A stretch of 64,000 bases of DNA from Desulfobulbus sp. Tol-SR (GCA_000769715.1 JROS01000008.1:27118-91117), one strand, 5' to 3'. Counted from the stretch's first letter, positions 35,226 through 44,164 are shown. Made by a program: numbers and translations. Notes: a model not told the origin generated them from the letters alone.

Positions 35226-36821
35226 ATGAGCGATGTATTGACCGAAAACAAGCGACCGACGACCGAAGGGCTGGAGTTGCTGGCGTTGCACTGCATCACC
35301 CGGCTTATCGGGACGGCGGCCAATCTCGAGACGACCTTGACCAGCATCCTCCAGGTCCTGCACGACACGATGCGGATGGAGCGGGCGACCCTGCTGCTGA
35401 TGGATGAGGAGACCCAGCGTTTGACCATCCATGCCTCCTGCGGCCTGTCGGTGGCCGAGGAGATGCGTGGGGTCTATAAACCCGACGAGGGGGTCTGCGG
35501 CCAGATCTTCCAGAGCCGTTCCCCCTTCGTCGTTCCCGATATCCACAGTGAACCGCTGTTTCTCAACCGGACCGGGGCCAGGCCGCGATTGACCAAGACC
35601 AAAATCTCGTTTCTCGGGGTACCGATCCTGGTCGAAGGGGCGCCGGTGGGGGTACTGTCGGTCGACCGGCTGTTCGGGCCGGAGGTGTCGTTCGAGGAGG
35701 ACATTCGTTTTCTCACTGTCCTGGCCACCCTGATCGGCCAGTTCCTGCGCCTGCACGAAGAGATCCGGCGCAAGGAGGCGCGGCTGAAGGAGGAAAACCG
35801 CTCGCTGAAAGCCAAACTGCACGGGATGCATGACGGCCACTTCATCATCGGCCATTCCAAGCCGATGCAGGAGGTGTACGGCATCATCGAGAAGATCTCC
35901 CAGAGCGACGTCACCGCCCTGTTGCTCGGGGAATCGGGCACCGGCAAGGAATTGGTGGCCCGGGCTCTTCACGAGTCCGGCAACCGCAAGGACAAGCCCT
36001 TCATCAAGGTCAACTGTGCCGCCCTGCCCGAGACCCTGCTCGAGAGCGAACTCTTCGGTCACGAACGGGGGGCCTTCACCGGCGCCCATGCCACTCGCCA
36101 GGGACGATTCGAGCTGGCCGACAACGGTGTCATCTTCCTCGACGAGATCGGTGAAATGCCCCTGTCCCTGCAGGCGAAAATGCTGCGGGTACTGCAGGAG
36201 AAACAGTTCGAGCGGATCGGCGGCACCAGGACCTTTTCCGTCGATGTCCGGATCATCGCCGCCACCAACGTCAGCCTTGAACAGGCGGCCGCCGCCGGCA
36301 GATTCCGCGCCGACCTCTATTACCGCCTGAACGTGGTGCCGATCCATCTGCCACCGCTGCGTGACCGCCGGGAGGATATCCCGCTGCTGCTCAATCATTT
36401 TCTGCAGAAGAGCAACCAGCGTAACGGTCGCAACATCAAGCTGACCTCCGAATTGCTGGATTTTCTCGTCGACTACCGGTGGCCCGGCAATGTTCGGGAA
36501 ATGCAGAACCTGGTGGAGCGGATGGTGATCCTCGCCGAAGGGGAGCGCCTGACCCTGGCGGATCTCCCGGTGGAGCTCGTGGCGCCCGGCGGCGCCACGA
36601 ATGCCGGCCCCTCGGCCTTGCCGATGTTCGAATCCGTTTCGATTCCCGCCGAGAAAAAAGGGAGAAGGTCCCTGCAGGATATCGAACGGGCGGAGATCGA
36701 ACTGGCCCTGCGGCGCCACGGCTGGGTCCAGGTCCGGGCCGCCCGGGAACTTGGCCTGACCCAGCGGCAGATGGGCTACCGGATCAGGAAATACAATCTA
36801 TCCCGTTTCGATGCCTACTGA
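35226..36821 (+). CDS. nifA: Nif-specific sigma-54-dependent activator NifA
   Basis: This 531-residue enhancer-binding protein has three domains: a GAF sensor (about 20-170), an AAA+ domain with Walker A GESGTGKE (235-242), the sigma-54 contact loop GAFTGA (282-287) and Walker B IFLDEIGE, and a Fis-type helix-turn-helix at the end (VRAARELGLTQRQMGYRI). It should switch on the sigma-54 promoters of nifH and nifE. The linker before the DNA-binding domain lacks the C-x4-C pair of oxygen-sensitive rhizobial NifA. GGGAGG precedes the ATG. It is divergent from nifH. Confidence 0.93.
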   Translation: MSDVLTENKRPTTEGLELLALHCITRLIGTAANLETTLTSILQVLHDTMRMERATLLLMDEETQRLTIHASCGLSVAEEMRGVYKPDEGVCGQIFQSRSPFVVPDIHSEPLFLNRTGARPRLTKTKISFLGVPILVEGAPVGVLSVDRLFGPEVSFEEDIRFLTVLATLIGQFLRLHEEIRRKEARLKEENRSLKAKLHGMHDGHFIIGHSKPMQEVYGIIEKISQSDVTALLLGESGTGKELVARALHESGNRKDKPFIKVNCAALPETLLESELFGHERGAFTGAHATRQGRFELADNGVIFLDEIGEMPLSLQAKMLRVLQEKQFERIGGTRTFSVDVRIIAATNVSLEQAAAAGRFRADLYYRLNVVPIHLPPLRDRREDIPLLLNHFLQKSNQRNGRNIKLTSELLDFLVDYRWPGNVREMQNLVERMVILAEGERLTLADLPVELVAPGGATNAGPSALPMFESVSIPAEKKGRRSLQDIERAEIELALRRHGWVQVRAARELGLTQRQMGYRIRKYNLSRFDAY

Positions 36822-36825
36822 ATGG

Positions 36826-36842
36826 AACAGGATCCTGTTTTT
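36826..36842 (+). terminator. Weak terminator candidate after nifA
   Basis: AACAG-GATC-CTGTT followed by a short T-run begins five bases after the nifA stop. The stem has only five base pairs, so the call is weak. Confidence 0.35.
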
Positions 36843-36866
36843 CGCTCCAACGCCTGTCTCACTCTT

Positions 36867-37566
36867 CTATGACAGGGCGGCGTTCAGATCGCTGTCCGAC
36901 AATGGAGCCCGGAGTGAGCGTGAACGGCACCTGATGACGGCGATGGCGTGGTCGAGCCGATCGGTATCCGGATATCTGCCGATGCCGGCAAGTCTTTGCT
37001 GCAGAGCCTTGCGCCCGCACTTGGCACCGAAAAGGAGCCTGCGTTCGGCCCCGACCGATTCCGGCGGGTACGGCTCATAGGTCGCCGGATTTTCCTGCAG
37101 TCCCTGGAGGTGGAGACCGGTTTCGCAGGTGAAGATGGCGGTGCCGACGACCGGACGGCGAGGGTCGATATCAAGCTTTGTCCGGGCCGCGACAAACACC
37201 GCCAACGGCCTCAGGCGATCCGGATGCTGCCTGGAATCGCCACGGACGAGTCCGATATGGCCGATAATCTCTTCCGGGCGGGCCCATTCGGCCCGTTCGA
37301 CCAGCATCGCCATCTCCCGGAGGAACGAGGGCTCGGCGCGCATCGCATCCTCGAACCCGACAGCGACCTTCATGCCGGCAGCAACGGCGGCGGCGATTGC
37401 ATCTCTCACACAGCGGCGGCCCCAGGCGATATCCTCCCGACGACAGCGGCACCACAGCAACAGAGCGAACTGGGGATGGCTTGTCCAGGGAAAAGGCCAC
37501 CCCCGGCCTCCGTTCCCCTTCGCGGAGGGTGATGTCGACAATATGATTGCCGGCCGGCATGGTCAT
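36867..37566 (-). pseudogene. nifV: Decayed homocitrate synthase gene (nifV remnant)
   Basis: The 5' end reads HIVDITLREGERRPGVAFSLD, the start of a NifV/AksA-type TIM barrel, behind a good AGGAGATG ribosome site. The frame then shifts. In the second frame, short pieces of NifV follow in order: LLLWCRCRREDIAW, AAGMKVAVGFEDAMRAEP, VVGTAIFTCETGLHLQGL, NPATYEPYPPESVG and a C-terminal PLSDSDL. The remnant is about 700 bases, against about 1,140 for intact nifV. At least three internal stretches, including barrel strands with metal ligands, are missing. It cannot make an active enzyme. It converges on nifA and ends 45 bases after it. Confidence 0.75.
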
Positions 37567-37735
37567 CTCCTGATCAACATTCTTTCACACATTCACGCAA
37601 ATTAAGTGCCTGATAAATTGAAGTCTTGAAGAAGACGTGGGGGATATGGTTTTTATCATGAGTTATCGATGATATGAATATGGAATCGGTGCTCACGGAT
37701 AGGGCCAGGAGCCTGTGGCGGAAGAATTTTCATGC

Positions 37736-37753
37736 GAATAATTCTCATTATTC
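37736..37753. promoter_or_regulatory. Fur-box-like palindrome abutting the cyd promoter
   Basis: GAATAAT-TCTC-ATTATTC is a perfect 7-4-7 inverted repeat that ends at the base before the -35 box of the cytochrome bd promoter. Its composition resembles Fur/PerR-type operators. The regulator is not encoded nearby. The rest of 37567-37891 holds no gene I can support. Confidence 0.45.
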
Positions 37754-37782
37754 TTGATTTCGATCCAAGAACGCGATATACA
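37754..37782 (+). promoter_or_regulatory. Sigma-70 promoter of the cytochrome bd operon
   Basis: TTGATT (37754-37759) and TATACA (37777-37782) are 17 bases apart. Transcription would start near 37789, about 100 bases before the DUF4492 gene. Confidence 0.6.
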
Positions 37783-37891
37783 TCTTGTAACGTGGTTTAC
37801 AGGAGCTGATCAGCGCAGGTGAATCAAGGCCATACGGGACCGATCCATCGACCCTGCGGCTCGGGAACGTCAACACAGGGCGGTCATCAAC

Positions 37892-38113
37892 ATGTCCATC
37901 GCAGGTCTTTATCGATTCTATCGTGACGGTTTCCGGTCGATGACCGTCGGCCGGACCCTGTGGAAGATTATCCTGATCAAACTTTTTGTCATGTTCGCGA
38001 TTCTCAAGCTCTTCTTTTTCCAGGATTATCTCGGCAGCAATTTTTCGACCGAGGAAGAGCGCGCCGACCATGTGCTCGAACGGATCACCGGGCCGGCGGA
38101 AAACACTCACTAG
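37892..38113 (+). CDS. DUF4492 small membrane protein of the cytochrome bd operon
   Basis: This 73-residue protein has an N-terminal amphipathic part (MSIAGLYRFYRDGFRSMTVG), one transmembrane helix (LWKIILIKLFVMFAILKLFFF) and a short polar tail. It matches the DUF4492 family, which is encoded directly upstream of cydA in several anaerobes and Campylobacterota. It may help assemble or stabilise the oxidase. It starts 14 bases upstream of the cydA ribosome-site region and is probably co-transcribed. Confidence 0.85.
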   Translation: MSIAGLYRFYRDGFRSMTVGRTLWKIILIKLFVMFAILKLFFFQDYLGSNFSTEEERADHVLERITGPAENTH

Positions 38114-38127
38114 AGGAGGGGAGGTGT

Positions 38128-39654
38128 ATGTTTGATCTGCAGATGGTGGACTGGGCCAGGGCGCAATTCGCGCTGACGGCCATGTACCACTGGTTGTTCG
38201 TGCCGCTGACACTCGGCCTGTCGTTTCTCTGTGCCTTCTACGAGACGATCTATGTCCGCACCGGCCGGGAGGAGTGGAAAAACCTGACCAAATTCTGGAT
38301 GACGCTGTTCGGCATCAACTTCGCGATCGGGGTCGCCACCGGCATCATCCTCGAATTCGAGTTCGGCACCAACTGGTCGAACTACTCCTGGATGGTCGGC
38401 GACATCTTCGGGGCGCCGCTCGCGATCGAGGGTATCGTCGCCTTCTTTCTCGAGGCGACCTTCTTCGCCGTGATGTTCTTCGGCTGGGATCGGGTGTCGA
38501 AGGGCTTCCATCTCTTTTCCACCTGGATGGTGGCGGTCGGCTCCAACCTCTCGGCCCTGTGGATTCTGGTCGCCAACGGGTGGATGCAGCACCCGGTCGG
38601 CATGGCCTTCAACCCCGATACCGTCCGCTTCGAGATGGAGAATTTCTGGGCCGTCCTGTTCTCGCCGGTGGCGATGGCCAAGTTCACCCACACCACCAGT
38701 TCGAGCTTCATCGTCGGCTCCTTCTTCGTCATTGCCGTATCGTCCTGGTACCTGATCAAGGGCCGCCATGTCGAGATGGCCAAGAAATCGATCATCGTCG
38801 CCTCGATCTTCGGGCTGCTGTCGGCCACCTATGCCGCCTGGACCGGTGACGAGTCGGCCTACAGCAACGCCTCCACCCAGCCGATGAAACTCGCCGCCTA
38901 CGAAGGGCTCTATGATGGCGAAAAGAACGCCGCCATCGTCGCTCTCGGGGTCCTCAACCCCGCCAAAAGGCCCGGCGATCAGCAGGCACCCTTCCTCTTC
39001 GAGCTCAAGATCCCCGGGCTCCTGTCGTTGCTGGCCAACCGTGAATCCGGATCCTTCGTCCCCGGCATCAACGATCTGGTGTATGGCAACGAACAGGAGG
39101 GCATCGTCAGTGTCGCCGCCAGGATGGAGCAGGGCAAGGTGGCGATCAGCGACCTCGCCGCCTACAAGACGGCGAAAAAGGCCGGTGACGCCGCGGCCGC
39201 CGAGGTCGCCCTGGCCCGGTTCAACACCAACATGGATTCCCTCGGTTACGGCTATCTGGAAAGCCCCGAGCAGACCGTCCCATCGGTGGCCACGACCTTC
39301 TACGCCTTTCATATCATGGTGTTTTTCGGAACATTCTTTCTCCTCGTCTTCCTGCTCTTCCTGGTTTTTTCGGTTAAGGACACCCTGGCCGGCAAGCGGG
39401 GCCTGCTGCTGCTCGGCGTCGCCTCGTTCTTCCTGGCGATGATCGCCTCCCAGAGCGGCTGGGTCGTCGCCGAGGTCGGGCGGCAGCCGTGGGCGATCCA
39501 GGGCCTGCTGCCGGTCAATGTGGCGACGACCGACATCGCCACCGGCAGCGTCCAGACAACCTTCTTCATGTTCCTGGCGGTCTTCACCCTGCTGCTCGCC
39601 GCCGAGATCAAAATCATGCTGAAACAGATTTCAATCGGACCGGAGGGCCTGTGA
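38128..39654 (+). CDS. cydA: Cytochrome bd ubiquinol oxidase subunit I
   Basis: This 508-residue membrane protein carries hemes b558, b595 and d and reduces O2 to water with quinol. The axial histidine is in AMYHWLFVPLTLG. A further conserved histidine is in KFTHTTSSSF. The GRQPW signature of the quinol site lies near residue 455. The periplasmic Q-loop (about 245-400) includes an Ala/Lys-rich insert (YKTAKKAGDAAAAEVAL). GAGGAGGGGAGG precedes the ATG. It is followed by cydB after one base. Confidence 0.95.
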   Translation: MFDLQMVDWARAQFALTAMYHWLFVPLTLGLSFLCAFYETIYVRTGREEWKNLTKFWMTLFGINFAIGVATGIILEFEFGTNWSNYSWMVGDIFGAPLAIEGIVAFFLEATFFAVMFFGWDRVSKGFHLFSTWMVAVGSNLSALWILVANGWMQHPVGMAFNPDTVRFEMENFWAVLFSPVAMAKFTHTTSSSFIVGSFFVIAVSSWYLIKGRHVEMAKKSIIVASIFGLLSATYAAWTGDESAYSNASTQPMKLAAYEGLYDGEKNAAIVALGVLNPAKRPGDQQAPFLFELKIPGLLSLLANRESGSFVPGINDLVYGNEQEGIVSVAARMEQGKVAISDLAAYKTAKKAGDAAAAEVALARFNTNMDSLGYGYLESPEQTVPSVATTFYAFHIMVFFGTFFLLVFLLFLVFSVKDTLAGKRGLLLLGVASFFLAMIASQSGWVVAEVGRQPWAIQGLLPVNVATTDIATGSVQTTFFMFLAVFTLLLAAEIKIMLKQISIGPEGL

Positions 39655-39655
39655 T

Positions 39656-40789
39656 ATGATCGGGAATCTTGATACTGCAACCCTGCAGCAGATCTGGTGG
39701 CTGCTGGCGAGTGTGGTCGGCTCGCTCTTTCTCTTCCTCACCTTCGTTCAGGGCGGGCAGACCCTGCTGTGGCAGGTCAGCGCCGACGAGGAGGAAAAAT
39801 CGCTGATCATCAATTCGCTCGGCCGCAAATGGGAGTTGACCTTCACCACCTTGGTCCTGTTCGGCGGGGCCCTGTTCGCCGCCTTCCCCAAGTTCTACGC
39901 CACCAGTTTCGGCGGGGCCTACTGGGTGTGGATCCTGATCCTGTTCACCTTCATCGTCCAGGCGGTGAGCTACGAGTACCGCACCAAACCGGACAACCTG
40001 CTTGGATCGAAGGTCTACGAACTGTTTCTGTTCATCAACGGCTCGGTCGGCATCCTGCTGATCGGCGCCGCGGTCGGCACCTTTTTCACCGGCTCGAACT
40101 TCACCCTCAACGACTACAACCAGGTGCACTGGACCCACCCGCTGCGGGGGCTGGAAGCGGCCTTCTCCCTCTTCAATCTCTCGCTCGGACTCTTTCTGGT
40201 CTTCAACGCCCGGGTCCTCGGGGCGATGTACCTGGTCGGCAGCATCGATTTCAGCGGCCGGCCCCAATTCGAGGCCAAGATGCGCCGGGCCTGCCTGGTC
40301 AACCTGGTCTGCGCCCTGCCGTTCCTCCTCTATGTCCTGGTCAGCCTGCTGCTGATGGACGGTTTCGGTTTCGACCAGGCCGGGGTGGTGTCGCTGGTCG
40401 CCGGCAAGTACCTCGCCAATCTCCTCGCCATGCCGCTGGTGCTGGGCCTGCTGCTGCTCGGCCTGGTCCTCGTGGTCTGGGGCGTGGTGTCGACCAGCCT
40501 CCTCAAGGGCGGCCGGGGCATCTGGTTCGGCAGCCTGGGCACGGTGCTGGTCGGCCTGGCGGTGTTTTTCACCGCCGGCTACAACAACACCGCCTTTTAC
40601 CCGTCGAAGGCCGACCTGCAGTCGAGCCTGACGATCTACAACGCCTCGTCGAGCCACTACACCCTGACGGTGATGACCTATGTCGCCCTCGTCATTCCGC
40701 TGGTGCTCGCCTATATCGCCTGGGTCTGGTGGCAGATGGATGCGAGGCGGATCTCGACGGAGGATATCGAGGGCCGGAAGGCGTACTGA
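39656..40789 (+). CDS. cydB: Cytochrome bd ubiquinol oxidase subunit II
   Basis: This 377-residue protein with about nine transmembrane helices is the partner of CydA. Typical segments are LQQIWWLLASVVGSLFLFLTF at the N-terminus and YTLTVMTYVALVIPLVLAYIAWVWW at the end. Its ATG starts two bases after the cydA stop, which shows coupling. In this anaerobe the enzyme probably removes traces of oxygen, which would also protect the nitrogenase encoded beside it. Confidence 0.92.
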   Translation: MIGNLDTATLQQIWWLLASVVGSLFLFLTFVQGGQTLLWQVSADEEEKSLIINSLGRKWELTFTTLVLFGGALFAAFPKFYATSFGGAYWVWILILFTFIVQAVSYEYRTKPDNLLGSKVYELFLFINGSVGILLIGAAVGTFFTGSNFTLNDYNQVHWTHPLRGLEAAFSLFNLSLGLFLVFNARVLGAMYLVGSIDFSGRPQFEAKMRRACLVNLVCALPFLLYVLVSLLLMDGFGFDQAGVVSLVAGKYLANLLAMPLVLGLLLLGLVLVVWGVVSTSLLKGGRGIWFGSLGTVLVGLAVFFTAGYNNTAFYPSKADLQSSLTIYNASSSHYTLTVMTYVALVIPLVLAYIAWVWWQMDARRISTEDIEGRKAY

Positions 40790-40831
40790 TCCGGCCCTGT
40801 ATGGATAAATCCCAATAGCAAGGAGAATCAT

Positions 40832-40924
40832 ATGACAGCACTGTTGCTTGGCGGTTGGGTCGCCCTGATCTTCGTTTCCTATAGACTTGCGGTGTCGATG
40901 CTCGAAAAGGCCGACAAGATCTGA
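40832..40924 (+). CDS. 30-residue CydX/CydH-like subunit of cytochrome bd
   Basis: This tiny gene encodes MTALLLGGWVALIFVSYRLA followed by a short charged tail ending in KADKI. A single transmembrane helix with a tiny polar end is the build of CydX and CydH accessory subunits. A strong AAGGAGAATC site lies in front, 42 bases after cydB, and a good terminator follows. Sequence identity cannot be used at this length, so position and shape carry the call. Confidence 0.75.
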   Translation: MTALLLGGWVALIFVSYRLAVSMLEKADKI

Positions 40925-40954
40925 GCGAGACTGCCTGCTCGATCACACCCGGAA

Positions 40955-40993
40955 AACCGGCAGGACTGGGCATGTCCTGCCGGTTCTGTTTTT
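40955..40993 (+). terminator. Rho-independent terminator of the cyd operon
   Basis: A perfect 12-bp stem, AACCGGCAGGAC with GTCCTGCCGGTT, has a 7-base loop and is followed by CTGTTTTT. It begins 31 bases after the small-subunit gene. Confidence 0.9.
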
Positions 40994-41185
40994 GGTGCCG
41001 GCCGGCGAATATGAAAAAAACCGGGCAACGGTTGCAACTTTTTCCCGCCGGCTATACACTCAGACAATATGTCAGGTCACGAACCGGCTGGTGCCGGATC
41101 CGCCTGCTGCCGGTGATTCCTTACGGGTCTACCGTTCGACCCCGCACCTGTGTCGCTGGATCAACCCCGGTGTCTTCAGCTGCCT

Positions 41186-43639
41186 ATGCAGATTCTGGAT
41201 AGACTGATCGGTCAACGGATTTTCTGGATTCTGTCCGGCGTTCTGCCCCTGGCCTTGTTTGCCGTCTGGATGTTCGTCATCTTCACCGATCAGCAGGAAT
41301 CGGCGATCAACCAGCTGATCAACGAGTCGGCCGCCAGTGCCGCCCACAGCCTTGACCGCACCCTGCAGCAGCAGATCGGTCTGCTGGAGGGACTGGCAAT
41401 CGCCCGGTCACTCGACGCCGGCGATTTCGACCTGTTCCGGATCAGCGCCCAGAGGTTGAAGGACAAGCATCCGGAGTGGCGCACCGTCATCCTGACCGAC
41501 GCTCACCGCCAGCTCTTCAATCTGCGCATACCTCCCGGTCAGCCGCTCGATCCCGTCCGTGACCGGCGCTCGCTGGCAAGGGTGTGGGAGACCGGGCGCG
41601 CCGTGGTCGGTGATCTCTCGCACGGCTTTGTCCCGGTCCTCCGTGCCGAGCGGATGCAGTATACGCTGGTCGTCCCGATCGATCCGCGGTTTTTTCTCTC
41701 GGCTCTGGAGGGCACCGGTGAGGCCAGAGGACGGAGGTATGTCATCGCCGGCAGTGACGGCATCGTCATTGCCGCCTCCCCCGGCGTTGCCGTCACCACC
41801 GGCCAACCGCTGCCGCCTGGATTGACCACTGCCAGTGACATCAGTCATACGGCGGTGGGCGGTATGCTCCATGCCCGACCGCTGGAGATCCCCACCAGCG
41901 GCTGGCGGGTCCATCTGATGGTCCCGGCGGCCTCGGTCAAGACCCCGTTCATCAGGGCCCGGCTGGTCGTGTTTGTCGGCGGGGTGATCGCCTCGGCCCT
42001 CACCGTGGGATTGATCCTGGCGCTCAGCGCAATCTGGGCCGGCCGCCAGGAAAAACGCCGGCTGCAGGCCCAGATCGACGAACGGATCAAGGTCCAGGAT
42101 GTCCTCCACAGGAGCGAGATGGCCCTGAAGGAGGCGCAGCGTCTCGCCGAGGTCGGCAACTGGTCATGGGATCTGCAGACCGGCGACCACAGCTGGTCGG
42201 AGGAGGTCTATCATATCTACGGCCGGGATCCGGCCCTGCCGCCGGCCGCGTACCCGGAGGTCCGACGGTACTTCACCCCCGAGAGCTGGGCCCGGCTGAG
42301 TGCCGCGGTCGAGGCGGGTCTGGCCGAGGGCAAAGACTATGCCTGCGATGCCGAGGTCATCCGGCAGGACGGGACCCGGCGGTGGATCACCGCCCGGGGG
42401 GTCGCCGAACGCGCTGCCGACGGCCGGGTCCTGTGCCTCAAGGGCACGGTCCAGGACATCACCGGGCGGAAAAAGGCCGATGACGAGCAGCACCGCCTGC
42501 AGCAACAGCTGGTGCAGGCGCAGAAGATGGAATCGATCGGCCGGCTGGCCGGCGGAGTGGCGCACGATTTCAACAATATCCTGTCGGTGATCATCGGCCA
42601 TGCGGAGATTGCGATGTCTGACCTGGAACCGGAGCACCGGCTGCAGGCCGACCTCAAGGTGATTTACGATGCCGCCCTGCGCTCGACCGGCATCATCCGG
42701 CAACTGCTGACCTTCTCCCGCAAACAGATCGTCCTGCCGGTGGTCCTCGAACTGAACGAGGTCATCGAGGGAATGTTGAAGATGCTGGGGCGGTTGATCG
42801 GCGAGGACATCGAGCTTGTCTGGGTGCCGGCCGGGGAGCGGCTGCTGATCAGGATCGATCCGGCCCAGATCGATCAGATCCTCGCCAACCTCTGCGTCAA
42901 TGCCCGCGACGCCATCGTCGATACCGGCCGGATCGACATCGCGACGCACAAGGTCTCCCTGGATGCGGCGGATTGCGCGGCCAGGGTCGGGATCGCCCCG
43001 GGGGAGTACGCGGTGCTGACGGTACGTGACAACGGCTGCGGCATGGCCGGGGACGTGGTCGACAAGATTTTCGAACCGTTTTTCTCCACCAAGGGGGAGC
43101 GCGGCACCGGACTCGGACTGGCGACCGTCTACGGCATCGTCCAGCAGAACCATGGTTGCATCGACGTCGACAGCGCCCCGGGCGCCGGGACAACCTTCAG
43201 CATCTTCCTTCCCCTGGTCGGGGTCGAGGCGCTCCAGGAGACGGAGGCCGGGCCGGCAACCATCGGAACCGGCGGGGGCGAGACCGCCCTGCTGGTCGAG
43301 GACGATCCCGCTACCCTGAAGATCTGTACGGCGATGCTGCAGCGGTTGGGCTTCACGGTGCTGATGGCGGCGACCCCCCGGGAGGGGATCGAGATCGCCC
43401 GGCACCACGATGGCCGGATCGCCCTGCTGCTCACCGATGTGATCCTGCCGCAGATGAACGGCAGGCAGCTGACGCAGGAGATCCTTGCCATCCACCCCGA
43501 TCTCAGGGTAATTTACATGTCCGGCTATACCGCCGACGTCATCGCCCATCACGGGGTCCTCGACGAGGGGGTCCATTTCCTGCAGAAACCCTTCACCAGG
43601 AAAGATCTGGCGGCCAGGATCAGCGAGGTGCTGGCCTGA
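41186..43639 (+). CDS. Hybrid sensor histidine kinase with periplasmic sensor, PAS and receiver domains
   Basis: The protein is about 817 residues. A membrane segment (about 10-32) and a second (about 253-276) enclose a periplasmic Cache-like sensor. A PAS domain follows (VGNWSWDLQTGDHSWSEEV), then the dimerisation domain with the phosphorylated His in GGVAHDFNNILSVIIGH. The ATPase domain has ANLCVNARDAI and GTGLGLATVYGIVQQ. A C-terminal receiver has its phospho-Asp in LLLTDVILPQMNG. No DNA-binding partner is adjacent, so its target is unknown. The start is uncertain: a GTG at 41150 would add 12 residues, and neither start has a clear ribosome site. Confidence 0.88.
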   Translation: MQILDRLIGQRIFWILSGVLPLALFAVWMFVIFTDQQESAINQLINESAASAAHSLDRTLQQQIGLLEGLAIARSLDAGDFDLFRISAQRLKDKHPEWRTVILTDAHRQLFNLRIPPGQPLDPVRDRRSLARVWETGRAVVGDLSHGFVPVLRAERMQYTLVVPIDPRFFLSALEGTGEARGRRYVIAGSDGIVIAASPGVAVTTGQPLPPGLTTASDISHTAVGGMLHARPLEIPTSGWRVHLMVPAASVKTPFIRARLVVFVGGVIASALTVGLILALSAIWAGRQEKRRLQAQIDERIKVQDVLHRSEMALKEAQRLAEVGNWSWDLQTGDHSWSEEVYHIYGRDPALPPAAYPEVRRYFTPESWARLSAAVEAGLAEGKDYACDAEVIRQDGTRRWITARGVAERAADGRVLCLKGTVQDITGRKKADDEQHRLQQQLVQAQKMESIGRLAGGVAHDFNNILSVIIGHAEIAMSDLEPEHRLQADLKVIYDAALRSTGIIRQLLTFSRKQIVLPVVLELNEVIEGMLKMLGRLIGEDIELVWVPAGERLLIRIDPAQIDQILANLCVNARDAIVDTGRIDIATHKVSLDAADCAARVGIAPGEYAVLTVRDNGCGMAGDVVDKIFEPFFSTKGERGTGLGLATVYGIVQQNHGCIDVDSAPGAGTTFSIFLPLVGVEALQETEAGPATIGTGGGETALLVEDDPATLKICTAMLQRLGFTVLMAATPREGIEIARHHDGRIALLLTDVILPQMNGRQLTQEILAIHPDLRVIYMSGYTADVIAHHGVLDEGVHFLQKPFTRKDLAARISEVLA

Positions 43640-43664
43640 GGCCGACCATGGAGACCGACCGGAC

Positions 43665-43832
43665 ATGATCGACAGTACCGCTCCCCCTTTCGTCTACACC
43701 TGCACCGAGTACCGCCAGGAAATGATCCTCCTCGCCCTGCGGCGGAAACTGACCCGGCCTGACCTGTCGGAGGAGGAACGGCGGCGGCTGGCCGAAGAGG
43801 TCTCCAGGCTCGAGCAGGAGCTCGGGATGTAG
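43665..43832 (+). CDS. Small conserved-looking hypothetical protein (55 residues)
   Basis: The gene encodes a 55-residue protein with PFVYTCTEYRQEMILLALRR followed by a helix rich in Glu, Arg and Leu (LSEEERRRLAEEVSRLEQEL). I recall similar short proteins in anaerobic Desulfobacterota, but I know no function. It lies 25 bases after the hybrid kinase on the same strand and may be co-transcribed with it. The helix could form a coiled coil. Confidence 0.6.
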   Translation: MIDSTAPPFVYTCTEYRQEMILLALRRKLTRPDLSEEERRRLAEEVSRLEQELGM

Positions 43833-43871
43833 GCGGGTTTCCCCGATTAAGTCATTTCCTGCCTGACATCC

Positions 43872-43900
43872 TTGACGGGCCACATAAAGTGCGGTACATC
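43872..43900 (+). promoter_or_regulatory. Sigma-70 promoter of the cobalamin-uptake operon
   Basis: TTGACG (43872-43877) and TACATC (43895-43900) are 17 bases apart. Transcription near 43907 would begin just before the riboswitch. Confidence 0.5.
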
Positions 43901-43914
43901 TCAGACAGATATTT

Positions 43915-44068
43915 TTCAGGTTCCAGCAATGGATGAAGAGGGAACTCCGTGTGAACCGGAGACGGACCCGCCGCTGTAACTGGGGACGAACGCCGCACAG
44001 AGCCACTGGCCGAAAGGTCGGGAAGGCGCGGCAAGTAGGGTGAACCAGAAGTCAGAAGACCTGCCTGA
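43915..44068 (+). ncRNA. Cobalamin (B12) riboswitch
   Basis: The core elements of the class occur in order: GGGAACTCCGTGTGAACCGG, CCGCCGCTGTAAC, the B12 box AGCCACTGGCCGAAAGGTC, GGGAAGGCGCGGC and AAGTCAGAAGACCTGCCTG. Adenosylcobalamin binding should favour the terminator at 44130-44164 and shut off the receptor operon. The boundaries are approximate. Confidence 0.93.
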
Positions 44069-44129
44069 AAGAAGACAAAACCGCCTCGTGGACCAGGGCG
44101 CTTCATGACTATCTGTGGAAAACAGGGAC

Positions 44130-44164
44130 TCCCGGATCAAATTTTGGTCCGGGATTTTTTTTTT
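44130..44164 (+). terminator. Riboswitch expression-platform terminator
   Basis: TCCCGGATCAAA pairs with TTTTGGTCCGGGA and is followed by ten T residues. It lies between the B12 aptamer and the receptor gene, so it acts as the regulated terminator. Confidence 0.88.

Noticed and set aside
36867..37541. A 224-codon frame taken as an intact gene
   Set aside because: It contains shuffled-looking pieces that line up with NifV only when large gaps are allowed, and its true start lies in another frame; it is a pseudogene.
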